Notes under the pieces: generated by a model
Databases searched by the model: none
What the model was told of the DNA's origin: nothing
What the model saw: only the letters and a program-made list of their open reading frames with translations
Source: Oscillospiraceae bacterium
GTDB taxonomy: Bacteria; Bacillota; Clostridia; Oscillospirales; Oscillospiraceae
Length of the DNA stretch: 42,700 nt
Reading direction: 5' to 3'
Assembly (NCBI GenBank): GCA_017935145.1
Contig: JAGBIE010000028.1
Span: 1-42,700, forward strand
Translations under genes and position numbers: made by a program
Shown here: piece after piece, positions 22,282 through 30,123 of the stretch
How positions within the stretch are numbered: position 1 is the stretch's first letter
Layout of the letters: each line of letters opens with the position of its first letter

Positions 22282-23535
22282 ATGAAGATTTTGATTGCGT
22301 TAGGCAGTATAACCCCTAACGATGATGCTAATTCCAATATCGCAAAATTACTTGCCGGTGAACTTGTGCGACAAGGACATGAGGTAACACTCCTCGGCAT
22401 GGCTTTTCAGGCGTGCGATAAGCGGGAGAATATGGATGGCATTCACTACCACCGCATTGTAAATCTTTGCCCGCCCAAACGCGGGGAAATCAACCGTCTC
22501 TTTGAACGGGCAAATACCGCGCAAGGGAAAGTCAAAGTAATTCTTCACCATCCACTGTGGTTTTTTGGTACGTGTGTTCGGTGGATACGTGCAAGGTTTT
22601 TTGACCAAAAAGAACTTTTGTATGTTAGAGAATTTCGCCACTTGCTACACAGGGAAAAATTTGACAGAATCATTGCTATTACATCTCCCTTTTATGTGGC
22701 AACAGCCCTTATGCGCACTAAGACGAAAATTCCTACCATTTGGTATCAGTTAGATCCCAACCTCACGAATCATTCTGCTGCCTATCAGGGAAAGAAAAAT
22801 TTGGCACAGAAAGAAACAAAGTGGTATCGCTTCATTCAGTATGCGGTTGTTCCTAAATTGGTTTACAAGGAAAATCAGAGCAATCTATTAGCGCAATTTG
22901 TGGATAAAATGATACCTGCCAATTTCCCCAATGTTCGCAAAATAACCTCTGCCATTCAAAATGAAGGGCTTTCTTTGGATAACACTAAGGTGAACTTGTT
23001 GTTTACAGGGACCTTTTATGAGGATATTCGCAACCCTCTTCCGCTATTTGACTTGATTTCTCGAATGAATGACCCGCAAATTCAGCTGCATATCGTAGGT
23101 GGCGGTTGTTTGGATATGATTCAGGAATGGACACAAAAATGTCCCTCCATTGTTTATCACGGCTACCATCCTGCCTCATTTGCAGAACAAATGACAGTGC
23201 AAGCGGATATTTTAGTCAATGTGGACAATTTGTCCGCCAATATGTTGCCTAGTAAGATTAACGACTATATCAGCACAGGCAAGCCGATTTTGAATATGCA
23301 CCCTGTTGCATTCAGCGCTTGCGCACAATATTTGGAACACTATCCACTGCACCTGAACGTCTTAACGGAAGAAAAATTGTCTGATGAGTCGGTGCAGAAA
23401 ATTGCGGAATTCTGTAAATCTCACAAGTACTCACGTGTTCCGTTTTCTGAAATTGAGCAGAACTATCACGAAAGCACGCCAGAGTTTGTGGCAAATCTAT
23501 TACTGCGGGGGAGTGCCCATGAAGAAATATCATAG
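22282..23535 (+). CDS. GT-B fold glycosyltransferase
   Basis: A 417-residue protein of GT-B glycosyltransferase type. It starts KILIALGSITPNDDANSNIAKLLAGEL, typical of the N-terminal Rossmann lobe. The C-terminal lobe has LLFTGTFYEDIRNP, LHIVGGGCLDMI, VYHGYHPASFAEQM and NMLPSKINDYISTGKPIL, where the nucleotide-binding glutamate of GT4 is replaced by a 'lPsKi.dYi..gkPi' variant. ATG 22282 has AAGGA upstream, five bases after the previous stop. It is markedly AT-rich compared with the genes to its left. The family is clear; the sugar is unknown. Confidence 0.88.
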   Translation: MKILIALGSITPNDDANSNIAKLLAGELVRQGHEVTLLGMAFQACDKRENMDGIHYHRIVNLCPPKRGEINRLFERANTAQGKVKVILHHPLWFFGTCVRWIRARFFDQKELLYVREFRHLLHREKFDRIIAITSPFYVATALMRTKTKIPTIWYQLDPNLTNHSAAYQGKKNLAQKETKWYRFIQYAVVPKLVYKENQSNLLAQFVDKMIPANFPNVRKITSAIQNEGLSLDNTKVNLLFTGTFYEDIRNPLPLFDLISRMNDPQIQLHIVGGGCLDMIQEWTQKCPSIVYHGYHPASFAEQMTVQADILVNVDNLSANMLPSKINDYISTGKPILNMHPVAFSACAQYLEHYPLHLNVLTEEKLSDESVQKIAEFCKSHKYSRVPFSEIEQNYHESTPEFVANLLLRGSAHEEIS

Positions 23536-24175
23536 TGTCGTTTCCTTGGGCTTTAATTGTTATGTGGCAAAAGACTTGGAAAGAATGGGTATCCGCGAAC
23601 AGAGTTATCCTTTTGATTGGGTTATCAGCAATTTTTCAGATGTCATTCGCCTAATCGATAATCACTTTCGGGATGCCTTGATTTCTAACAATGTGCAACA
23701 AGATGCAGAACATGAGAATTGTTATCATGACACGGGAACAGGCTTAGATCATTATCATGATTTTTTCCCCCAACGGGGGAGCGTGGAACGGCAATTGGAA
23801 CAAGTTCAGAAGAAATATCAGCGCAGATATGCCCGTTTTTATCGTATGGGCGAAAAGCCAACACTGTACATTCGCTTTATTCGAAATGTGCAGGATTACC
23901 AGTGGATTGAAAGCCATTTTCAAGAAATAGAAGCAACCATACATAAAGGGAATCCTTTATCAACCGTTTGGTATGTGGTTTTGGAAGATTTTGCCTACCA
24001 AGGCGCATTGAATCCCTTTGTTGCTAAGAATTTGTACCATCCAATTTTAACAAGTGAGCAGTTAGAAAAGAATATTCGCAAGGTTGTAGCAATCCCGTTT
24101 TGGCGTATTTGGAAGAATAAAATTCGTTACCTTAGAAAGCAAGTAAAAAAGCGCATTTCAAAATCAAGTAGATGA
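23519..24175 (+). CDS. DUF1796 papain-like putative cysteine peptidase
   Basis: A 218-residue protein of the DUF1796 family, annotated by profile methods as papain-like cysteine peptidases but without a firmly known reaction. The hallmark SLGFNCYVAKDLERMGIR (possible nucleophile Cys14) and YPFDWVISNF (30-39) are both present. A conserved LYIRFIRN strand occurs later. It overlaps the previous glycosyltransferase gene by 17 bases, so translation is coupled, and GGGGGAG lies upstream of ATG 23519. Such proteins recur in cell-surface glycan and teichoic acid loci. The role could be transfer or hydrolysis on a glycan intermediate; I do not assign a function. Confidence 0.82.
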   Translation: MKKYHSVVSLGFNCYVAKDLERMGIREQSYPFDWVISNFSDVIRLIDNHFRDALISNNVQQDAEHENCYHDTGTGLDHYHDFFPQRGSVERQLEQVQKKYQRRYARFYRMGEKPTLYIRFIRNVQDYQWIESHFQEIEATIHKGNPLSTVWYVVLEDFAYQGALNPFVAKNLYHPILTSEQLEKNIRKVVAIPFWRIWKNKIRYLRKQVKKRISKSSR

Positions 24176-24186
24176 GGTGAATGCAA

Positions 24187-25107
24187 GTGAGTGCAATGAT
24201 TGAATTGAGAATGATGATTACAAGAGCTCTTGGAGAAGACCGGTGGAATCGCGTTCTCCTTGGATCTGGCTGGAGAAAATTTAAAAAGCAAAATCGTGTG
24301 CTCAGCGACTTTGTTCAACAGAATGCAAAATATAAAAACATTCACGCAGGTAAGCGGTGTTTCATCATTGGAAATGGTCCGTCTTTGAAACAGCAAGACC
24401 TTACTCTGCTGAAAAATGAATATGTTTTCACCTGCAATCAGATTATGCGAAATCCCGTGTATCCTGCGATTCATAGCAACTATCATTTTTTTGCAGATCC
24501 CACCTTTTTTTCCCTAAAACGGGACGATGCAGGAGATATGGAAGTTTACCAGCTTATGCAGAAAATCAATACAGACGATAATCGTCCTGATGTGTTTTTT
24601 GCCGCTGAGGGCTTCGATTTTGCGCAAGAATTTGAACTCGATAAAGTACTCAATCTGAATTATTTTGCCCATCGCCTTGCTTTTACAGAAAACTACGATT
24701 TAGATTTCGATTTTTCTAAATTTCTTCCCAATTTACATACTGTGGTGCATTATGCCATTGCCCTGGCAATTTACATGGGCTTTTCGGAAATTTATCTTTT
24801 GGGATGCGATTGCACCAATGTAGTAACAGCGGTGAACACGCGACTTAATGATGGCAATGGTGCCGAATATGCCTATGCCATTTCTGAAAACGAAAAAAAC
24901 AGAATGCAAAAAAGAAACGCTTCCATTCATATGGAAGACGAATTAAAGAGTTTTTCTGAGGTGTTTCGCGCATACCGAATTTTTGGTGAATATGCAAACC
25001 GCAAAAACATTAAATTAGTAAACTGCACAGTTGGAGGCTTGCTGGACTGCTTGCCAAGAATGCCCTACGAGGAGGTTCTGAGGAACGAGAATGAAACCCA
25101 AGAGTAA
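24187..25107 (+). CDS. DUF115/MptE-like Rossmannoid protein (possible transferase)
   Basis: A protein of about 306 residues with a GNGPSLKQQDLTLLKN motif (62-77) followed by FTCNQIMRNP and YHFFADP. Further on, HYAIALAIYMGFSEIYLLGCDC lies near residue 183. This is the pattern of DUF115 (6-hydroxymethylpterin diphosphokinase MptE-like) proteins. It is also reminiscent of the GT42 sialyltransferase CstII (GNGPSL... and ALGYKEIYLSGID). DUF115 proteins in flagellin and surface-glycan loci are thought to transfer nonulosonic acids. GTG 24187 has ideal spacing from GAGGTG (24174-24179), whereas ATG 24181 is only one base away. It overlaps the flippase gene by 17 bases. A role in transferring a CMP-sugar is a hypothesis. 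Confidence 0.78.
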   Translation: MSAMIELRMMITRALGEDRWNRVLLGSGWRKFKKQNRVLSDFVQQNAKYKNIHAGKRCFIIGNGPSLKQQDLTLLKNEYVFTCNQIMRNPVYPAIHSNYHFFADPTFFSLKRDDAGDMEVYQLMQKINTDDNRPDVFFAAEGFDFAQEFELDKVLNLNYFAHRLAFTENYDLDFDFSKFLPNLHTVVHYAIALAIYMGFSEIYLLGCDCTNVVTAVNTRLNDGNGAEYAYAISENEKNRMQKRNASIHMEDELKSFSEVFRAYRIFGEYANRKNIKLVNCTVGGLLDCLPRMPYEEVLRNENETQE

Positions 25108-26623
25108 ACTTGCAAAGAATTTAATAGCCAGCATTTTTACCTACGGCATGGGGTTTGGCATTAGTTTTTTTCTTTCTCCTTACATCACGAAAATGCTTGG
25201 TGTAGAAGCCAATGGTTTTGTGAACCTTGCAAACCAATTCGTTGGTTATATTGCCTTAATCAGTGTGGCGCTTACTTCTATGAGCAGTAGATTTATTTCT
25301 ATTTGTGCTTTTCAAAATGACTATGAAAAAGCGAACATCTATTTCAACTCTGTCATTGGAGCAAGTGCAATCTTGGCGGGCCTTTTGGCCCTTCCTCTGA
25401 TATTTTTGGTGGCAAATCTTGACCACGTGTTAAATATTGAACCCGCTTTGCTTGTGGATGCCAAAATCCTTTTTTCGATTGTCTTCATCAACTTTGTTTT
25501 CGGTCTACTGTTTGAGGTGTTTTCCATTGCCACCTTCATTACCAACCGATTATACCTAAGTTCACTTCGTTCCATCGAAGGCAATCTTGTTCGTTGCGCT
25601 CTTTTGATTAGTGCCTATGTATTCTTGGAAGCAAAGATGTATTACGTTTCCATTGGAGCGATGGTCAGCAATCTCTATTTATATGCTTGGAATATCTACT
25701 ATACACGGAAATTCATGCCCCAAATGCAAATTAGACCTCGCTTTTTTAAGCTTAACGCCATTAAGGAATTGGTAAAGGCGGGAAGTTGGAATATTGTCAT
25801 TCAACTTAACAACATTTTGAACACAGGTCTTGATTTACTTTTGAGCAACTGGTTGTTGGGCGAAAAAATGATGGGAGTTCTTGCAGTTGCAAAAACAATT
25901 CCTACGTCTGTTACGACTATGTTGAATTCTGTTAGTGGTGTATTTTTGCCAGAGATGACAGAACTTTATGCAAAAGATGATATGTCTGGCTTAAAAAAGG
26001 CTATTGAACGCAGTATCAAAGTTTTGGCTATGTTGTTCAATATTCCCATTGTGTTTCTTATTGCTTATGGCACAGATTTTTATAAGCTTTGGCAGCCTAC
26101 GCTGGAAGCCAATGTCTTGCAAATCTTATGTTTGTTGACCCTTTGCACCATGCTCGTCAGTGGCAGTACAGCGGCTGTTTTTGGTGTTTTTACCATTACG
26201 AACAAATTGCGATTCCATTCCTTTACTTCGTTGGCATTTGGTGTGGCAAATGTGATTTTGGTTGTTTTGGGAATTTATATTGCACCAAAAGAATATGGCG
26301 TTTATATTGTGGCAGGTATTAGCAGTTTGCTTATTATTGTTCGCAACTACTGTCTTACGTTCCCCTATGCAGCAAAGTGCATTCAACAGAAGTGGTATGC
26401 ATTCCATGTTCCTTCATTGCGGACGATTATGGGCGCAGTTCTTGCTTCGCTGATTTGCCTTTGCGTGCGAGCACTTTATGTGCCACATAACTGGTATATG
26501 TTAATTTTCTCTGGCGTTATCGCTGTAATCAGTAGCGTTATAGTTAGCGTATTTGTAGTTCTTCAAAAAAGTGACCGCGAATATGTTGCACACATGATTC
26601 GATCCAAACTTCATAAATCATAA
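25091..26623 (+). CDS. Wzx-like polysaccharide flippase
   Basis: A 510-residue integral membrane protein of the MOP/MATE-type polysaccharide transporter group, with about fourteen hydrophobic segments. It would flip the undecaprenyl-linked repeat unit across the membrane for Wzy. The N-terminus LAKNLIASIFTYGMGFGISFFL and MLGVEANGFVNLANQFVGY is characteristic, as is the mid-protein AGSWNIVIQLNNILNTGLDLLLSNWLLG. It overlaps the upstream gene by 17 bases and is AT-rich like its neighbours. Substrate specificity cannot be read off. Confidence 0.93.
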   Translation: MKPKSKLAKNLIASIFTYGMGFGISFFLSPYITKMLGVEANGFVNLANQFVGYIALISVALTSMSSRFISICAFQNDYEKANIYFNSVIGASAILAGLLALPLIFLVANLDHVLNIEPALLVDAKILFSIVFINFVFGLLFEVFSIATFITNRLYLSSLRSIEGNLVRCALLISAYVFLEAKMYYVSIGAMVSNLYLYAWNIYYTRKFMPQMQIRPRFFKLNAIKELVKAGSWNIVIQLNNILNTGLDLLLSNWLLGEKMMGVLAVAKTIPTSVTTMLNSVSGVFLPEMTELYAKDDMSGLKKAIERSIKVLAMLFNIPIVFLIAYGTDFYKLWQPTLEANVLQILCLLTLCTMLVSGSTAAVFGVFTITNKLRFHSFTSLAFGVANVILVVLGIYIAPKEYGVYIVAGISSLLIIVRNYCLTFPYAAKCIQQKWYAFHVPSLRTIMGAVLASLICLCVRALYVPHNWYMLIFSGVIAVISSVIVSVFVVLQKSDREYVAHMIRSKLHKS

Positions 26624-26638
26624 CAGGGAGATGTTACA

Positions 26639-27403
26639 ATGAAAATAATTGGTGTTATTCCCGCGCGATACAAATCTTCTCGCTTTCCAGGGAAGCCTCT
26701 AGCGGATATTTGCGGCAAACCTATGATTTGGTGGGTATATCAACAGTGTAAAAAAGTAGATGACTTTGATGCCGTCTACGTGGCCACAGATGATAGCAAG
26801 ATCTTTGATACCTGCAAAGAATTGGGCATAGATGTGGTGATGACATCTGAATCTCACAAGACTGGCACAGACCGCGTTGGCGAAGTGGCCGAAAAAGTGC
26901 CCGCCGATCTGATTGTCAATATTCAAGGAGATGAACCGCTGCTGGAACCTGCTACCATCAAGGCGGCCATCGCTCCGTTCTATGATAACCCTGATTTGGA
27001 AATCTCCAATCTAATGACCAAGATTGATGATCCCGTTGATGCAATCAACCCCACGGTTCCCAAAGTCATTACCAATAAGGATGGCATTGGCATCTATCTA
27101 ACCCGTGCCATGGCACCTTATCCCAAGGGGAGTTTGGATTATGCCTATTATAAGCAGGTTTGTGTTTATGGATTCAAGCCTGCGGCGCTGAAATTCTACT
27201 GTGAATACGGCAAAAAGTATGGCAAAGCCAAGGTGGAAGCGGTAGAAGATATTGAAATTTTGCGTTTTATTGAGAACGGATACAAGGTGCAGTATATTAA
27301 TGTAGATTCCCAAACTGTTGCGGTGGATACACCCAACGATTTGGAACGCGTTAGAGCCATTGTTTCTGAGAAAATAGCGGCAGGAGAAATCAGTAATCTA
27401 TAA
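26639..27403 (+). CDS. kdsB: KdsB-like CMP-ulosonate (CMP-Kdo) cytidylyltransferase
   Basis: A 254-residue cytidylyltransferase clearly of the KdsB type, which uses CTP to activate 3-deoxy-manno-octulosonate or a related 2-keto acid sugar. Signatures are VIPARYKSSRFPGKPLADI, YVATDD, MTSESHKTGTDRVGEV and the metal/CTP-binding NIQGDEPLLEP (QGDEP, 96-100). C-terminal DTPNDLERVRAI is also typical. Kdo is a Gram-negative LPS sugar, so in this spore-former it must serve capsule synthesis. Neither KdsA, KdsD, KdsC nor a NeuB-like synthase is in the window. The next gene, a pyruvate-aldolase fusion, may supply the acid. GGGAG precedes ATG 26639. The exact acid substrate is uncertain. Confidence 0.9.
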   Translation: MKIIGVIPARYKSSRFPGKPLADICGKPMIWWVYQQCKKVDDFDAVYVATDDSKIFDTCKELGIDVVMTSESHKTGTDRVGEVAEKVPADLIVNIQGDEPLLEPATIKAAIAPFYDNPDLEISNLMTKIDDPVDAINPTVPKVITNKDGIGIYLTRAMAPYPKGSLDYAYYKQVCVYGFKPAALKFYCEYGKKYGKAKVEAVEDIEILRFIENGYKVQYINVDSQTVAVDTPNDLERVRAIVSEKIAAGEISNL

Positions 27404-27427
27404 ACCTTATAATGAAGGTGATTGAAC

Positions 27428-29008
27428 ATGAGCATAAGAGTGTTGGATTGCACACTTCGCGATGGTGGATATTGTAATGATTGGCGTTTTGAACATCGCA
27501 ATATTGTAAAAATTACAAGCGGCCTTGTGGCGGCTTCAGTGGATATTATTGAATGTGGCTTCTTGACCAACAAGGTTTCCTATGATGCCGAGCGGTCGAA
27601 ATATCCCACTCTTGGAGATATTGCCCGCATTATTCCCCAAGATCGTGCAGGAAAAATGTTTGTGTGCATGGTAAATTATGGAGAATACCGCATAGAGGAT
27701 CTTCCTGTATATGACGGTTCCTCTGTGGATGGTATCCGTGTGGCATTCCACAAGCGAGATATGCTTGATGCGTTGGAATTCTGTGAGGCTATCCAAAAAA
27801 AAGGCTATAAAGTCTTCGTGCAGGCAATGGTTTCCTTAGCATACAGTGATGAAGAGTTTTTGGACATGATTCATCGGGTCAATGAATTCGCTCCCTACGC
27901 ATTTTATATTGTTGATAGTTTTGGCGTGATGCGAAGAAAAGACCTGACTAGACTGTTTTATGTGGTGGAACATAATCTGAATGAGGCAATCTGTATCGGC
28001 TATCATGCGCACAACAATATGCAGTTGGCTTACTCCAATGCGCAGGCGTTAGCAGATATTCGCACAAAGCGATCGCTCATTATTGATGTTAGCGTGTTTG
28101 GCATGGGGCGTGGCGCGGGGAATCTAAACACGGAACTGTTTTTAGAGTATTTGAATGATAACTTAGGTGCTAATTATCAGTTAAAACCCTTGCTTACGAT
28201 TATCGATGAGATTCTCAATGTGTTTTATCAGCAAAATTATTGGGGTTACTCGCTTCCTAATTATTTGTCCGCAAAACATAACGCACACCCCAACTATGCA
28301 AATTATTTGGATGCCAAAAAGACCTTGACAGTAGAAAGTATCGATGAAATCTTCGCCATGATGGACGATGATAAACGAATTGTCTACGATCAAGCGTATA
28401 TTGAAAACTTGTATCTGCAATACATGGAAAAAGGACACACCAATGAATCGCGCATGTCAGAATTTGCAGAACAGGTGAGGGGAAAAACAGTTTTATTGAT
28501 TGCCCCTGGCAAGAGTTCTCGTGAAGAGGCAGAAAACATTTGCAAGAAAGTGCAACAACCCAATGTGCTTTCCATCAGTGTCAATTTTGACTATGCTATT
28601 TGCGATACAGATTATATTTTTGTGAGCAACCTTCGGCGGTACAAAGAACTGAGTTCTGCCAAAAAAGATAAGTGCATTGTAACCTCTAACATCCCTGCCC
28701 AAGATACATATTTACAAGTAAAGTACCAAGATTTGCTCAACACACACGATTATGCCCGCGATAATGCAGGAATGATGCTGATTAAACTACTAATTCGCGC
28801 GGGAGCGAAAAAGATTCTGTTGGCGGGCGTGGATGGCTATTCTGTGGATCCCACTCAAAACTTTGCTGATCAAAAAATGAATTTCTTTACCCAGAAGGCA
28901 ACCTTTGAAGCCATGAATGCAGGCATGAATTCGGCACTTCAAGAATTTGCAACACAAATTGATATCGAATTTGCCACAAATCCCCGATATTTGTCGTTGC
29001 CTCACTGA
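27428..29008 (+). CDS. DRE-TIM (HMGL-like) aldolase fused to a DUF115-like C-terminal domain
   Basis: A 526-residue protein with two parts. Residues 1-335 form a DRE-TIM metallolyase barrel resembling 4-hydroxy-2-oxovalerate aldolase and HMG-CoA lyase: LDCTLRDGGY with Arg11-Asp12, the metal-binding GYHAHNN (His193, His195), and FGMGRGAGNLNTE (224-235). Residues 352-526 begin VLLIAPGKSSREEAE and later show KLLIRAGAKKILLAGVDGYS. This resembles the GNGPSL...GxxxIyLlG-D pattern of the DUF115 protein two genes upstream of its KdsB-like neighbour. Pyruvate aldolases of this class make 4-hydroxy-2-keto acids, so it could form the ulosonic acid that the KdsB-like enzyme activates. This is inference. 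ATG 27428 has GAAGGTGA upstream. AT-rich. Confidence 0.8.
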   Translation: MSIRVLDCTLRDGGYCNDWRFEHRNIVKITSGLVAASVDIIECGFLTNKVSYDAERSKYPTLGDIARIIPQDRAGKMFVCMVNYGEYRIEDLPVYDGSSVDGIRVAFHKRDMLDALEFCEAIQKKGYKVFVQAMVSLAYSDEEFLDMIHRVNEFAPYAFYIVDSFGVMRRKDLTRLFYVVEHNLNEAICIGYHAHNNMQLAYSNAQALADIRTKRSLIIDVSVFGMGRGAGNLNTELFLEYLNDNLGANYQLKPLLTIIDEILNVFYQQNYWGYSLPNYLSAKHNAHPNYANYLDAKKTLTVESIDEIFAMMDDDKRIVYDQAYIENLYLQYMEKGHTNESRMSEFAEQVRGKTVLLIAPGKSSREEAENICKKVQQPNVLSISVNFDYAICDTDYIFVSNLRRYKELSSAKKDKCIVTSNIPAQDTYLQVKYQDLLNTHDYARDNAGMMLIKLLIRAGAKKILLAGVDGYSVDPTQNFADQKMNFFTQKATFEAMNAGMNSALQEFATQIDIEFATNPRYLSLPH

Positions 29009-29053
29009 ATATGACGTGTTAGATTGTAAAAAAACATGACGGAGGGACAGAAT

Positions 29054-30102
29054 ATGTCACTTTTCAAAGACAAAACCTTAATGATTACAGGTGGTACAGG
29101 CAGTTTCGGCAATGTGGTACTGCAACGCTTTTTAAAAACCGACATTGGTGAGATTCGCATTCTTTCTCGTGATGAGAAAAAACAAGATGATATGCGTCAT
29201 GAATTTCAGGCAAAGATGCCTGAGGTGGCAGAGAAGATTAAATTCTACATCGGAGACGTGCGCGATTTGGCATCCGTCAAAAATGCCATGTATGGGGTGG
29301 ACTATATCTTCCATGCTGCAGCATTGAAACAAGTGCCTTCCTGTGAATTTTTTCCCATCGAGGCGGTAAAAACCAATGTGTTTGGCACAGAAAACGTCTT
29401 AACTGCTGCCATTGAAGCAGGCGTAAAGAATATTGTGTGTCTTTCTACAGATAAAGCGGCTTATCCCGTCAATGCTATGGGTACTTCCAAAGCCATGATG
29501 GAAAAGGTTATCGTGGCAAAGTCCCGCACGGTTTCTCCTGAAAAGACAAAAATCTGTTGCACTCGCTATGGCAATGTGATGTGTTCTCGCGGCAGTGTGA
29601 TTCCTCTTTGGATTGAGCAGATTAAGGCAGGCAATCCCATTACCATAACAGAGCCCTCTATGACCCGTTTTGTCATGAGTTTGGATGAAGCGGTGGATTT
29701 GGTGCTGTTTGCTTTTGAGCACGGCGTTTCTGGCGATATTTTGGTGCAAAAAGCCCCTGCTTGCACCATTGAGGTGTTGGCGCAGGCGGTTACAAGTCTT
29801 TTTGCGCCTAACCATGAAATTAAGGTCATTGGCATTCGCCATGGCGAAAGATGTATGAGACCCTACTGACCAATGAAGAATGCGCTGGCGCTATTGATAT
29901 GGGACAGTTCTATCGCGTGCCCTGTGACAAACGTGGACTGAACTACGACAAATTCTTCAAACATGGCGATATAAAACGCAACCCCTTGACGGAATTCAAT
30001 TCCTCTAACACAGAACTTTTGGATGTGGAGCAGGTGAAGCAGAAACTGCTTTCCTTGCAGTATATTCGTGACGAACTGGATAAGGCGGGCATCGCATATT
30101 AA
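29054..30102 (+). pseudogene. capE: CapE-like UDP-GlcNAc 4,6-dehydratase/5-epimerase, interrupted by a -1 frameshift
   Basis: CapE is the SDR enzyme that begins UDP-N-acetyl-L-fucosamine synthesis from UDP-GlcNAc. The first frame (29054-29869, 271 codons) carries ITGGTGSFGN, ILSRDEKKQDDMR, HAAALKQVP, STDKAAYPVNAMGTSK and RYGNVMCSRGSVIP, then ends early after GIRHGER. The rest of the protein (MYETLLTNEE, YRVPCDKRGLNYDKFF) continues in another frame from 29851 to 30102. The expected HGEKMYETLL requires gaa-aag-atg, but the sequence reads gaa-ag-atg at 29846-29853. One base, probably an A of an A run, is missing. Joined, the protein would be about 349 residues, the normal length. This may be a real loss, a phase-variable site or a sequence error. 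GGAGGG precedes ATG 29054. Confidence 0.9.
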
Positions 30103-30123
30103 ATGGGAAAGGAGGGGACAGTT

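Noticed and set aside
29846..29870. Programmed ribosomal frameshifting in capE
   Set aside because: The site has only three A and no X-XXY-YYZ slippery heptamer or obvious downstream stimulator, so a mutation or sequence error is simpler.
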